Position numbers and translations under genes: made by a program. From the NCBI RefSeq assembly GCF_041260155.1, contig NC_091935.1, forward strand, positions 253,001 to 317,000: a stretch of DNA of 64,000 bases, read 5' to 3'. Shown here one piece after another: positions 1-13,407 of this stretch (the first letter of the stretch is position 1; every line of letters begins with the position of its first letter). The notes beneath the pieces were generated by a model. That model did not search any database. It saw only the letters and a program-made list of their open reading frames with translations, and was not told where the DNA came from. Source of the stretch: Ptychodera flava. Lineage: Eukaryota; Hemichordata; Enteropneusta; Ptychoderidae.

Positions 1-1356
1 GAGAATACGTAGACTAAAGTATGGTAGTAGTTTGATGCTGAGTTATGTGAGAGGGCTGTTGCGAAATGGGGCTATGTATTTTGCTTAGTATTTTGGGTTG
101 AATTTTGGTAAAATTAAACAGTAAAGAAAATTTTACAAAATTAGAAAATTTTGAGCGATCTTTGCATACCCGACCACATCCTGTAAGGGGACCAAATGTA
201 TACATGAACAGCATTTGCCCGGAATGAAATTTTAGATCATCTCGATGCATTGTTATGATATTTCAATGTCCCCTCTAAACACAGCCAAAGAATTCCAACA
301 CCAAGGAACAATCATTCCCAACTCCCTTCTTCATTGTACACAACACTACCGAGTACAAGGTATTGTGTTAGACGTATTGTCATGGCCAATGGCGGACTGG
401 GCCAGTCCCTCCACTTCGGTCACGTGCCTTGCCACACATTCTGCACTCCAGGAGTTCCTTTGTGAAAGAAAAAACAATATTGACTTGTCCACAATAATTT
501 ATAATTGGCAGAATGTTTTGTTTATTCAATATAATTAAAGCAACTCCGCAGGACCCTGAGCAATTTGTTTGCTCTGTAAACATGTCTGCGGCATTGCCTC
601 CTGGTAATAGGGTAAGCCGTAGTATGAGTGTAGAACTCCTCAGAAATGCTTTCTGGTGATTTTCTTTTTGGTATTCACCAGTCTGTGTTGTTATTGTTAA
701 TGTTTGTTAACAGCAAATAAAATCAAATTAAAAAAAATAATGGCAGCCAACAATTCGTAACAGGAGCGCAGTTGCATACAGCCGTCATTGCCTCCCCCGT
801 AACTTTATCTTGTACCGAATACATTACCATACTATATTTACATGTAAAATACCCGTTACGTTTTTGTCAAAGTCGGATTGTCTACCCTTAAAATTTCATT
901 TGCCGCGTGATTTACGGTTTGCAATACTGCCACTTGACACCACCGTAGCGTATACGACATCGTCCATATGTGAGAGCTTCCCCCTCCCTCCCCCACCGAC
1001 AAGAGAGTCTCGCCTTATTGTCGTGACACCCAGTAAACACATAGGAAAAAACAAAGTGTCAGATTGAATCAATTGAAAAACTTTTATAGACTAGAAAGAG
1101 TTGCAGGTTTGAACAAGCAAAACAGAACGATCACAACCATCGAACACGGTTACAATACACAGACAGTAACCGTGCATCGATAGATTATATAACACAAGTA
1201 GCTACTTTTCGGGCAAAGTCACGAATTCCAACTCATCGGACCATTTCTATATTATTATTAAATATGTTGCGTATAGAAACGCCCTTTTCTCATCTATGGA
1301 GTCACATTGTCAGAATTTTGAACATTTGAGTGACAGAGAGAAATACATTTATATTA
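1..1356. other. Intergenic, no gene recognised
   Basis: Several short open frames, none with recognisable protein similarity or splice context. AT-rich unique-looking sequence. Confidence 0.6.
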
Positions 1357-2776
1357 CAGTTATGCTCAACGGAAAGTAGACGATGAGATTAAATGATACC
1401 TTACTCAATTACTAATTTACATCAGACACTTTATTTCTAAAACTACACTAGTACCTCACAATATTGCTTGCGAGCGGCAAGTTCTCAAAGACAAGAATAA
1501 CAAATACCAGACCTAAATGATTCCTTAACATAACAGTCGCTTGCCTGCTTCTCTGCCGACATGAGTGCCTTATCTCTTTCCACTGGTTTATTGCCGTAAT
1601 CTTATACCACTATACTAATTACACAGCGACAAAAAGACAACTGTAAGTTGGCTGAAGCATGAAGTAACATATGTGCCTCTCAAAGAGATATATAAAAGGC
1701 AAATAATGAAACATCTTCATCATTCATGAATCAAACGTTTTGTCTGAAAAGCTCTTGCAAAGATATCTTGAGACAGACAATAATTATATGGTTTCTCTGG
1801 TTTGGCGAGTAAATCTTGTAGAGGATTATACAAATCTGTAATTGACCCTCATCAATTTTGAGCCATTGAATAATAGATAGACAAAGTCTCATTTGATTGG
1901 ATATAATAAACACAAAACGTTAAACATCCCAATCAAATGTACTTGGAAGAGTATGCATGAGAATAGTTGCACCACTGTTTGACTGCTAGAAGAGATACAC
2001 AGAACAGTGGACACACAGACAGTATTTCACATTAATCAAAAGTAGCTTAGGTAATTGTAAAGTTGGCGATATGGTACATAGCTAGAGACCCCCATGCGTG
2101 ATAACATTGCCAAATTAAGTCAGTTTTATCTAAATGTTTTTGTCCACACTTATCTTCACTCTAGCACAAACTACAGAGTGGCAGTTGATTGTAACATTTT
2201 CACCACCATGGTTTGGCAAAATACCCATTGTTATCAATCGTAAGTGTGGACCTGTTTTACAAAGAATTAGGGGGGTTAGGTCGAGGCATTTTCATACAAA
2301 GAATGAGGGGTAATCTGTTTTAAGGCATTTTAATGTCAAAGAAAATGAAAATTGGCAAAAGCAGAAGTCATGATTTTAAAGATTGAAAACCCAATCTACT
2401 TGACACTTACTGAGCAGTGTCTCAACAATGTCGGCCGGTCTACCCCGGCGATGACGTTCATTTCAGCAAGAACTACAGTTGTCTTTTTGTAATTAGTCTG
2501 TGTAATTAGTATCGTGGTATAAGATTACGGCAATAAACCAGAAGAAAGAGATAAGGCACTCATGTCGGCCGAGAAGCAGGCAAGGGACTGTTATGTTAAG
2601 GAATCATTTAGGTCTGGTATTTGTTATTCTTGTCTCTGAGAACTTGCCGCTCGCAAGCAATATTGTGAGGTACTAGTGTTACAAGTGTAGTTTTAGAAAT
2701 AAAGTGTCTGATGTAAATTAGTAATTGAGTAAGGTATCATTTAATCTCATCGTCTACTTTCCGTTGAGCATAACTG
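1357..2776. mobile_element. Tc1/mariner-type non-autonomous element with 270-bp inverted ends
   Basis: The arms 1357-1626 and 2499-2776 are inverted copies of each other, about 90% alike by eye. The outer ends read CAGTTATGC...GCATAACTG and are flanked by TA on both sides (1355-1356 and 2777-2778), as expected for the Tc1/mariner superfamily, whose ends often start CAGT. No transposase is visible in the 0.87-kb interior, so it would need a helper. Confidence 0.7.
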
Positions 2777-2844
2777 TATAAGTTTTGAAGATAAGGTACC
2801 TCTTTTAAGATATATTTCTAACACTACCAAATCTCCCCCAGCAG

Positions 2845-2945
2845 CAGCCTCACCCGATTATGTGTGTGACGTTTGATTTTGTAACTTGCTCTACCACACT
2901 TTCCAAAGTGTGTTGTTATGCAATAATTATTATTATTGTACTTGG
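2845..2945 (+). mobile_element. 3' tail fragment of the LINE family at 34.4 kb
   Basis: The stretch around CTACCACACTTTCCAAAGTG followed by TGTTGTTATGCAATAATTATTATTATTG matches, in the opposite orientation, the 3' end of the LINE at 34396-36880 (CCACACTT, four bases, AAGTGTGTTGTTGCGCAATAA). Both copies can form the same small hairpin before a short ATT-type tail. It could be a truncated LINE or a SINE that borrowed the tail. Confidence 0.5.
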
Positions 2946-4333
2946 GCCTCAGCCCAAGTACATTTGTTTTCATTCCGTGGGAAAAAACTGTAAGGTATAA
3001 CCATTTCTGGCTGAGACCAGGGAGGGCAAAATGTCTTGGCTTCATCTTTCTTGGCATAATAATGGCGTAATGATGTTAACTGAATGGAAGTGCTGCTCTC
3101 AGCCAGTCTTGAATAAGTGAGATGTGATTATAAATGCTTCTCTATCTGAGTTTTTGCCACAAAATCTTCTGAATATAATCAAATGTGCATCGAAATGCAA
3201 CAATTAATGCACCCTCCGTTTACTAGGCGATGGCACGACCCTTGCTACACCCACTGGACGAGCCAAAGTGGGAGGGGTAATTTCGGTTTGGTCGAACAGG
3301 AGGGCTCGAGACCATAATTTAACATTTAAACTTGAAACATGTTTAATCACTGACAAGATGTGGATTAATGTTAATCAAAGAGAAAGTTTGAAAAGGAAAG
3401 GTTTTATATCCCGGACACAATGAAAAACATTACGACTGGAAACTGTACCCCCGGTTGAGAATAGTAACGCCCACAGCGATGGAGAACACTTATCCTTGAG
3501 CTGAGAAAACCAGACCATCATTTCGGAATAGAGCTGCAGATTCGAGAAGCTCGTTAAAAATAGCTAGGTACACCCCGTAAGGGTGGTTTCGAGTCTTGAG
3601 GGCAAATTTCGCCTCCTTCATTTAGAAATCGTACGTTTTTGTTTTCCAGGGGAACACATCATTTGACACAAAATTTGCATGAAAAGGGGTCGCCAGTAAG
3701 CACGTGGTCAAATCTGGCATAAGAAACAATATGAAATGTTGGGTAAAGCCAGTCCAAAATAAACTGATTTGAACTTTTGTGTTTTGTAATTTATACCACT
3801 GCAGTAACATGACTTTTTTTGACAACATCACACAATGTAATACGTTTTGAAACTGAATACCCCGACGTATTCTGTGTCCCCTTTGCTAAAAAATACGGTA
3901 TGCCGATTACCATGTAAGGAGATGATGACGTCAAGACAGATTTGTAGTGCGTTTGGTCTTGGATGGTGCACGAAGTTTTGTCGAGGTAGCTTGTGTATGT
4001 ATTTCCTAAATGGGAGATATTAGGGTCGATCTAAAAGGCCGAAAAATGTTATGATACTCTAAGCGAGCTGAACTCCAATGCGAATGGTTGGATAATTTGG
4101 AGGATGTCTAGACTGATCTCGTCTCATTTATTTGGCGGTCAGTATTGAATTTCAACTGCGTCACAAGTTTGCGTCGAACGGTCAACGAACGATATTTTAG
4201 AAATCTGGAGACATGGCACATCGCAGTTTTATTTTAGTATTTTATATTTTACAAAAGATGTAAGAAGCAATGATTTTGTTGAAAATTCTGAAAAAAATAT
4301 AGGAAGATTTGATCGCGAACACATTTTCACTTG
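2946..4333. other. Intergenic, nothing recognised
   Basis: No coding similarity, tandem array or long inverted repeat seen. Confidence 0.5.
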
Positions 4334-4342
4334 GGGGTCAAC

Positions 4343-4657
4343 TAGCCCTGCGTACGATGCTGTGTGTTCCGCTACAGCTAACCGCCCCGCTCACCACAGC
4401 CCTGCAAAGACCCGTACGTTGGGTCGGTGACTTCAAATCCATTTTGGGACTTGACGTAAAAAGCCAAATTACTGCCGAAATTCAGCGTTCTTGGGCCCAA
4501 GTCGTATCCCAGCCTACCTCAGCTACTCGATCGCTTCCAAAAATGACAGTCTTTTATTCACTTCTCGTAAATAACCGTCGATGTCGGCAACTCTCTCGCT
4601 GGCCCTGCGTACGATGCTGTGTGTTAGCTGTAGCACATAGCATCGTACGCAGGGCTA
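4343..4657. mobile_element. 315-bp MITE with TIR TAGCCCTGCGTACGATGCT and 9-bp target duplication
   Basis: Ends are inverted (TAGCCCTGCGTACGATGCT against AGCATCGTACGCAGGGCTA) and flanked by GGGGTCAAC at 4334-4342 and 4658-4666. A second internal copy of the end near 4609 makes the right terminus a hairpin. A 9-bp duplication suits Mutator-like elements. The open reading frame across it is a by-product. Confidence 0.75.
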
Positions 4658-4881
4658 GGGGTCAACATGGGGTCGCAGCCATGTTGCCTCAAAACTTATT
4701 TCTGTCTGCACTCAAAACTCAAAAATGTCGCATATGAACCTGAAAAATCGATGTAATTTTGTCAAACTTCGGCGAAATTTCAGCCTATAGACAAAATTTC
4801 ATCTAGGTAAGGTAAATTTACTGAAATTTGATCGACAAATAATCCTGAGCGTGAACGTGACAGCTCGCCTTCTCCGGGAAG

Positions 4882-5087
4882 TCATGCACCCGGCCATATG
4901 GGCAGCTGGCCGGATCACAGTCGCTCGAGAGCTATTCAGCTCTGGGACTATTCGCCCCATAGACGAGTATACAGAAGCGAGAAATACCTCGCTTCTGTAT
5001 ACTCGTCTATGGGGCGAATAGTCCCAGAGCTGAATAGCTCTCGAGCGACTGTGATCCGGCCAGCTGCCCATATGGCCGGGTGCATGA
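4882..5087. repeat. Perfect palindrome, 100-bp arms, 6-base loop
   Basis: Bases 4882-4981 are the exact reverse complement of 4988-5087, with AAATAC between. Overlapping open frames on both strands therefore encode the same peptide. No target duplication is visible. It is either a very young foldback element or a sequencing/assembly hairpin. Confidence 0.9.
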
Positions 5088-5179
5088 GACTGTTTTCAAG
5101 CGACGGCGGTAGACCGTACGGGGCTCTGGATATGAACCTACCGCCGGTGTAGCTGTAATAACTGTTGCGTTGTTTTAAT

Positions 5180-5760
5180 CACCACGGACGAAGTCCGAGG
5201 GGACTTATAGGTTTGGTCATGTCCGTGCGTCCGTCCGTCCGTTCACGCCTACAGTACCCAACCCCATACAGATGCACGTCGATTTGTTTCACAATGCTAT
5301 CAAATTTGGCCGTGTTAGAGGACTTTTTAGTTTACACCTCCATAGACTCCCATGTATAAGGCAGTTCTCCATAGACTCGCATGTATGATGCCAAGAAAAT
5401 AAAAATTTAGTTTCTCATCGTATTCATATTGCCTAAAGGATGCAGTGACACAGTTTTTTTGTCCCCACGGATAAAGTCCAGGGGGCTTATAGATTGGCTC
5501 ATATCCGTCAGTGAGTGCATCAGTGAGTCCATCGGTTCACGCAGATATCTCAGACATTTTGACAAAATATCATGTGACCTTGGTGACCTTTGACCTCAAA
5601 TATACATTATTGTCCATAACTCAGTAACCACAAGTGCTACACCCTTCATAAATGGTATGATGGGACACCTTATGACACCACATATTGTACCTCATTAATT
5701 ATGCGCATATCTAATTCTGAGCAAGCCAATAGAGCTGGATGTCCGATTTTTGGTATATAG
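5180..5760 (+). repeat. Two dispersed-repeat copies beginning CCACGGAYRAAGTCC
   Basis: CACGGACGAAGTCCGAGGGG at 5183 and CACGGATAAAGTCCAGGGGG near 5465 start two related stretches, each running on through CTTATAG, a (GTCC)n or (GTGA)n run and TTCACGC. The first contains (CGTC)n. They look like one SINE-like or fossil DNA-element family; related (GGAC)n ends occur at 22030. Confidence 0.5.
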
Positions 5761-7129
5761 GGATAACTATAGGGTAGAAATCTAAATATGCCCATCTAAA
5801 TATTAGACATCTACCATCGAGAACAAAAGAAATTTGCTGTAATTTGAATATTTAAGGAGTTTAAGCAATTCCCGCTATAAATAAAGAACCCCTGCCTCAA
5901 ACTCCACAAAAGTTGCCAGACATATTTTGCCGTTGTCATGCCGTTGCTTCGTTTAATAACCAGTTAATCAAATGCCTCATTGACAGGAGGAAATTCAAGA
6001 CCATATTTGAATAGTAGTATATATTGTCCTCAAAATTACTCTATCACGGCCCAAGTACTCATGCCTTCAGCAATACTGCCTTGTTATTATTATTATTATT
6101 TTAATGAACCGTTTGATGATGTCTGCCTTCAACTAAGGTTTATTACATCAAACAGGTGTGTAAACACGAACACGCATATTGGGAGATGTATTTTGTGGGC
6201 CCTCAACTTCAATACGCTGGCAAGGACTATAACTATTAAAGTTCCTGCAGAGGCTTACATATTTCACTCAATGATGAATTAATTACATGTAAGGCAGAAC
6301 TCGGAGGCTTAACGAGGCACTTCCTTGAGCAACTCGAGTTACCCGTTGCATTTCCTAGTTTACACACTGAGTTGCATAGCCAGTGACAACTTTTGATGTT
6401 TTATCGTGTAATAATAATTCGAATGACGCCAATAGATCCTAACTGAATTTGCAGTGTACGTTTACTTAAGCAGCCGTTTCCAAAAATATCAAAATGGCAA
6501 ATACCATGAAACTGCAAAAAAAGAAAACAGTAATTGGAAAAAGTTACCGGTTCCCGCATGAAGGCTTTTAATTCAACACTTCTATAAATTCAAACATTCG
6601 GAAAAAATATTGTTCATTCTCCCTGCTAAAATTAGGCCATCGGCTCTAGTGGGAATTCCTGCAACTTCAATCAATTAGTTCGGAATGACTGGACTATAAA
6701 AGTTCTCTTTGGTGGATAAATTCAGCACCATTTCAAGACATCAAAAATATCGGTCTGCTTGGAACAACGACTTTACACCAAACCTAAAACTCTTGTATAC
6801 GTCTTTCTGATTGGTTTTAATCAGGTCACATGGACATTTTCATCGAACGAAAAGACTCCCTAGAAGAGTTACCTTATGAAGTAAATTCAGCTGTATCATG
6901 AATCTGGTCTGCTATTTTGATGCAGTGATGTGTATCACGAATCTGGTCTGCTACATAACCTGTATTTTCATGCAGTAATTTTTTGAAGAATGTTTCAGCG
7001 GCTTCAATATCAATTCCGGTCATATTTCTTCAACAGCCTAATCTTGGTAAACGCCACACATCACGTTCTTCACAGATTATTCCAGATGGAAATTCTATGC
7101 ATTATTGATGAATTACACATCAAAGGGCA
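5761..7129. other. Intergenic, short (ATT)n only
   Basis: A (TTA)n microsatellite near 6083-6105; otherwise no feature recognised. Confidence 0.5.
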
Positions 7130-9180
7130 ATATTTCATTTCTGTGATAAAAATAGGGATGGGAGGAACTGGAAGTGAGTATTTCCTTGTAGTTTTACAAG
7201 TATGAACTTCTCACATCACCGCTCTTTGTGATCTGACTGACAATGCATAGTTCACTTTTCTCCATACAACAGCTCTCTTACATGTACTTGTTGATTATCT
7301 CAATCAACTTTCTTCAACATGCTGCACAATTCATTGAAAATATCTAAAATTATGGGACTTTGGTATTGGTATAGCACCAAGGATTAAATCATGACAATGA
7401 CAATTAAATAATTTCTGATGACTACTGAAGGAAAAATTAAGTCTTATCCACTGCAATACTCATGAATATTTAACAGCAATATCTACCAATACCTGTACGA
7501 TGTGTAAGCCAAAAATTGATGTTGATGGTTAGTAAAGTGATAAAGAGATAGAAATCAAAATTAACACACAGAAAAGTATTAGATGGACAGCCAGCTCATA
7601 GTTAAAGGCCCATGAGATGCAGCTTTGCGAAATTTGTCCAACATCAAGGTACCTCCAATTTCCTTAGATATTCATTGCAATCTGAAAATTGAACGATACA
7701 GTCATTAACTATGCCTCAACAACATTTGCTTGTGGCAGATAGGCAAGAAATTGAACAGATTTTTGTTCATTTTGAATTTCCTGCCATTTTCAAAATCTCG
7801 CTATGTTATGTGAAATATGGAGAATTTTTTGTTTAAGTGGAGTGAATCCCTTTCCCGTCCTTTCAGTGGGTTGCACCATGTGTATTTGTAAAGATTCAAA
7901 TGTGTACATGCACCATTAAGCTGTTTATCATGAAGTTGTATGGAGGCGGCCATATTTGGGTGCGGCACCCGTTTATTATATGTCTGACTGAACTCTTCCC
8001 TTGAGTATAAATCACCTCTGACTCCACAGACTACCAACTTTTCCCTGGAGCTACCAAAATCCATGAAATAGAAGCCCACACAGACTACCAAAGACCGGGA
8101 CATAAAATTCAGTCAGTACTTGAAATGTCCAATATCTGAACTAACATACTTGAATGACAGGCTTTGGTCAATGAAAATGCGTTTTGATCATAACGTATCA
8201 ATCACGGGCAATATGCCTCCTCCAAACAGGAGGTTTTTTTGGTTTACATACTGATCAATACAGCTATTTTTGATATCCCTGTTTGCATGTCCAAAAATGC
8301 TAAACAGAAAACGGAAGTATTTTGCGGCCAGTAATAAAAGACAATAGTGCCAAACCACCATTGTTAAGAAAATGGCTCTTTCTTGTCTGGTTAATGAAAA
8401 ACAATATCTCTAGACTAAAATATGCTTGGGCTACCAGCCGTTGTCACTGTGGACTACCAGGGGAAAAAGTTAATTTCGAGCCCTGTAATCTAAATATAAA
8501 ATTGTGAAAATAATGCCAAAAGTTGCAGCTCATGTGCCTTTAAACACAGTAGCCATGTTTTTATCGATAGACACAGCAGGAGTGACAGCGTCATATGCTG
8601 TATCTGAGGAAAGTAAAATTACAGATTTAAAATATGTGGCAATTGCAAAATGTATTATTAAAACAGTATCAATATTAGAGTTTAGTTCAGTATGACTGAC
8701 TTGCACAACAACCATTACACGGTCTGTGAAACAAAGTTTCATGACATGCCAACTACACAACGTACGGTGCCAATGCAAAGCCCCTTTATTGTATACCTTA
8801 ATACCTCTAAAGGCTATTATTGTTTTTTATCGTAACAGTATGTTGATGACAAAAATACAGCAATATGATTGGTCTAGACGTAATACCAGAGTTTTGATAA
8901 GCCCATCCACATATAGGCTCATGGGGCTGCTACAATGTATCAATGTCTATTTCGGGATCATTCTATTTGCAGTTATTTTCAATACAGTAGGGTGTCTGAT
9001 GTAAGTAGCTGCGGTCAGGAAGCCAGAAGCCTAAATATTTGTATTTGTACAGTCATTTTATTACAGCTCATTGGTAATTTTTAGTTCTATTCATACCAGT
9101 AAAATTACAAGGATATATTTTTATTAAACCTCACTTCCAGTCCCACTCATCTCTATTTTTATCACATAAATGAAACATAG
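7130..9180. repeat. Inverted repeat pair around a hAT-like fragment
   Basis: Bases 7130-7187 and 9128-9180 are inverted copies (GTGATAAAAATAGGGATGGG against its complement). Between them, 7985-8100 and 8420-8490 carry the GGTAGTCC...GGGCTACCA subterminal units and a TTTCGAGCCCTG end like the element at 18366-19301, in opposing orientations, so a rearranged copy of that family is present. Confidence 0.55.
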
Positions 9181-10775
9181 GGCCAAAGTCCCTGAAGCTA
9201 CTATAGACATGGATACAAAATTAAGTATTTCCTGACTGTATGAAATTATCTCACTTAGGTCAACCTAGGGACTTGTAAACCAAATATTAAAGCTGTCTGA
9301 CCAGCGGTTTTGAAAGAACAAGCAACTCAACAGTTGACAGAGGTCTGCTGTGTTATGTAGAGAATAACCTTTTGTGACACATGTATTGATGAAGAGGGTG
9401 GATATCTTTGATTAACATTGTAAGTGAGTTCTGTTGAATAAGTTGAGACTGTACATACTCAGAGAAAGCACACTGAAGAGACAAATGTTTGAAACTTAAG
9501 AAGTTCAAGGTCATCAAAAGCATTATAAGGAATCATGTAACTTTCATTGCACTGTTTACACAGATTGCATAATTGCTATAAATAGCACATGAGGAATCTT
9601 ACAGCCCAGCTTTACCATAAAAACCCTATCACTTTGACCACTCTTTTACTTGACCACTCTATTTTTTTCCTGAAAAAGTAATTTTATTTTATCCTTACCA
9701 ATATAACCATAAATGGAAATTAGAACTTTCTCTATCTCTATCTCTATCTCTATTGACTATTTTGAGCAATTTCTTTTAGATAACATACAGGGCACAATAA
9801 ATGACGGTTCAGAATATGTCAAAGTTGGGATTCAGGAAAGTTGCCTTTACATGTTTTAATCCTCCAAGATGGTAAGCATTTCACTATGAACTGTCAAAAA
9901 AAGTTGAACTTCCTGATAATTCTACACTAAAATTATTTTGGCTTTGATGATTTCCTAATTAATTAAATTATTTAAAATCATAGTAATTATTTTTTTCTGG
10001 GTGAATTGATAGGGTTTATACAGTACAAGAATTACATACAATGTAGGTCAAATTTTGACCAAAATGACAAAAAAATTCCTTAAAAATACACATTTGCATA
10101 TTTCATCACAATTTGAACAAATCTACATTGGGTTACCCCTAGGGACCTGTATACCAAATAACAAAGCTGTCTGACCAGCGGTTATGAAGAAGAAGATTTT
10201 TTACCAAAAACACCTTTTTTGGCATTAATTTGCCTATTTTCAACAATATCAAAAAATTAAAAAAAACAGTTTCTCAAAATTATATTTTTCATCTACACAG
10301 CAAATATCAAATCAGTAAGTACTGAGGTTCTCAAGATATTTGAGTGGACGGACGCCTCACAAACGGACATACATACATACATACATACATACATACAGAC
10401 TGACGCCGGACGGATACCCATCCCAATAGCTTCTATAGACCATAGTCTATACTAGCTAAAAAGCATTCTCAACTTTTTACTCTTTATTATCTCTGCATGA
10501 GCTTCAACACAAATAATGGGGATTGGTGTTTATTACTGATTTTAATCTTGATCTTTAACAGTGACATCCACTTTGCCTCCCCTCACACTAAATATTACCA
10601 ATGAGCTGTCATAAAATGAATGTTCTGTGCCAAATAAAATACAAATATTTAGACTTCAGGCTTCCTTACTGCAACTATTTACATCAGACACACCTATTGT
10701 ATTGAAAATAACTGCAAATGGAATGATCCAGAGATAGAAATTGATACATTGTAGCAGTTTATGTCTAGACACCTT
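8872..10775. mobile_element. Composite element with about 200-bp inverted arms
   Basis: Arms 8872-9089 and 10590-10775 are diverged inverted copies sharing GTCTAGAC at the outer ends and GCTCATTGGTAAT at the inner ends; the right arm lacks about 44 bases. The interior holds two copies of a CTAGGGAC...GCTGTCTGACCAGCGGTT repeat (9265 and 10140), then (CATA)n at 10370-10396. No clear target duplication. Confidence 0.5.
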
Positions 10776-13308
10776 TTTGTATTGCATCATGTATGTGTGT
10801 GTGACAGAGTGTTATGCTGTTCAGACAGGCCAACTTGCGTCGGTGTAGCAACGATGCTAGGCCTGGGCCGACGTAAAATAACCGATGTAGACACGCTTTG
10901 TCGGCCTATTGCCGACATAGTTTGGTCCCGGTAAGAAGGGGGTTCAGGGCCGATGCAAATTCACCTGTGTGGAAACGTTGAACTTTGACAGGTCAAAGGT
11001 CACAAAGGACGGTAAATGTACGTAAGCCAAAAGTCAGGTACCGGTAAATGTGGGTAAGTGCAGACACGGCCCAAATCTATTCCCCAAAAGACAATTATTT
11101 TACGTCTGCCCAAATTTCAGTTGGAGTGCAAATGTGAACAAGATGTTGTCTACATCATTCACAGATTAGAGAACATGTAACATTGTTTCCTTCTTAGAAG
11201 TAGGTGGATTTGTCGGAATTTGCTGAGGGAAAAAAAAGAACTTCATGAAAAGGTATTCTGCAACATCTTCCTCTTTATTTGTCACTGTATAAGCTTCAAC
11301 TCAAATGAATGCTTTTGTGAGTACTTTATGGGAGTTGGTTACCCTACCAAATTCACTCTCTGGGCATTATTAGGCTCCAGGTGTGCTCCTGACAATATAC
11401 CTATTTTTGAATAAACACCCGAGGCCCATTATCATAAAACTCTGGTATGATAGAGTTATATTTGCGGAATAGCACAATTGGAACATGTCCTAGCTTTCAG
11501 TTTGAGAAATATCCCTTTTATATCATTTCATGGTAGAATTTCAATATACTGTTAATACTAATAGCACCACCTACATCAGTGGGTTTACCACTCGGCTTTG
11601 ACTAGTTCACTCCACATGTCTTTAACTGGTCACAATCAGGTGATATACTTGTCGCTGGTGGTGGTTCATTGCTTAATTCATCCTTTGGTATTGACATGTA
11701 GAAATTAGACGTGAACTGAAAATTTGAAAATTTTGTGTTCAACATCTCTTGGTGGGATGTCCTTCTCTGTAGTTCCGACATCTGTCATGCAATAGGAGTA
11801 TTTGGTAGGCAATCATGTCATGGTGTACTAAATGTATGGTGGATTGTCATCACCAGCTGTAAAATGACAATGTCACTGTGTGCATAAAGTACCATTGACC
11901 AAGTTTAGAATGGTGTGAAAGAGATTCTACGAAGAGATACCACGATAACAAAACTTCATAGAGGTTACAAAAGTTGATTTGTATGTACTCCTAGAACATA
12001 CTCACTTTACTGACCACTGTGCTATATGTAGTGGACATGAAAATTTCTGTTGACAGGGCAATGTGAAGGGTTATCTTAAGATAACATTTACAATAAAAGG
12101 CTCCCAATAGGCACTTGAAGTTCTTATCCTGTTTATGGTACAACTATTAGGGTCATTACTTTATTTCTACAGATTACCTTTATTTGGTAATTTGCGTGAT
12201 ATTAATGATTCTTGAACATTCAGAAATTTCCTAATAATCATGGTAGACACAGTTATTACACAAGTTTTGATTGGAGTTTGAAGTTATAGATATCAAGAGC
12301 TAGCCAATCACACCTGGTGTTCTACGAAGTTATAGAATACAACAACTTTGAACTCTATATTTAACTACCACATTTTCACAGTGTATGTACATGAAATTCT
12401 TGGCTCAAATAAATGGAATTGAACTTGATGCAACTCATATCAATAAATGATAAACAGACAACAACTGAAGAGTGACAACATACATACATTGATTACCAGT
12501 AAAAGCCAAAGAGTTTTATCATTGCACATAATTCTTTGTGGAAGGGGCAGGGGGGGGGGGGGGGGGTTCTGTTCTGAAAAGTTTTTTCTAAAATAAGCCA
12601 GACAGAGTAAGTTTTAAAGAAAAATCAGGGAATTTTTTAAATTTTTTCACAATGGCTGAAAGAGTCTAACTACAGTGACTATTGATGTATTTGTTCATAC
12701 AAATAACAAACAATGAACAATCCATTGTTGTATATGATAGAAACCAATGATACGCTTGAACTTGACTGACCTAGAAATTAATTCAATACATTGCATGCAC
12801 AAATAAACACAGTGAAAATCAACATACATTTGGTAATTACAGAGTGAACTTTTGTTTTTCTGAAAACCGCAGCTGTGGAAAAATTTGGCATATTCAGTTA
12901 TAGTGATGGATTTCAAAGAGAATATCGACTTTTTTACAAGCAATCACAAAACACTACATATTTCTTGTTTATCTGTAATGCTTGATTGTGTACAAATCAA
13001 AACCCTCATCACAGCCCTTATTATGAACATTTTGATAACTTTGACCAAAAATATCAATTTGGAGTAGATTCAAAAATCAGACTATAGTATGCACATTAAA
13101 ACAAGCAACTTTTCACTAGTCAATGGGAGAGGGGGGTGTTTCAAGAAAAAAATGATACTCAAACAGTCTGAGCTATTGATAAACTGAGATCAGATTGAAC
13201 AAAATGGACTACTTGAAAATGAATTACATGAAATGTATAAGTATTTACTAAAATTTGCAGTCTGTTAATTGTGTGTACCTGTATACGTGTCAAACAAGTA
13301 TAGTTAAA
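10776..13308. other. Intergenic, downstream of AP1M
   Basis: A GC-richer island of unknown origin at 10830-10990 and a 17-base poly(G) at 12551-12567. Two minus-strand AATAAA sites (12160 and 12179) could end AP1M transcripts. No gene recognised. Confidence 0.45.
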
Positions 13309-13407
13309 TCAGTGAGTTCTTATTTGGTAATCTCCGTTCTGTGTGATGTAGCGGACCCATGGAAGTGCTTGATAGCCAGATTTCTCAATTATCTTCAAGT
13401 AGCGAAC
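13309..13407 (-). CDS. AP1M1: AP1M terminal coding exon 10
   Basis: Encodes VRYLKIIEKSGYQALPWVRY ITQNGDYQIRTH and ends at TGA (13311-13309). It includes Trp407 of the tyrosine-signal pocket. The polypyrimidine acceptor TTTTTCTCCCAG is strong. The nearest minus-strand AATAAA sites I found are about 1.1 kb downstream (12160-12165 and 12179-12184), so the 3' UTR may be long or use a variant signal. Confidence 0.95.
   Translation of the reverse strand, partial: VRYLKIIEKSGYQALPWVRYITQNGDYQIRTH

Noticed and set aside
4799..5152. Twin open frames encoding the same peptide on opposite strands
   Set aside because: Direct consequence of the perfect palindrome at 4882-5087.
7801..8103. 100-residue open frame on the minus strand
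   Set aside because: It runs through inverted hAT-like subterminal repeats and has no protein similarity.
12551..12567. Poly(G) runs at 12551, 25693 and 53600 as regulatory G-quadruplexes
   Set aside because: Simple homopolymers next to repeats; no supporting context.
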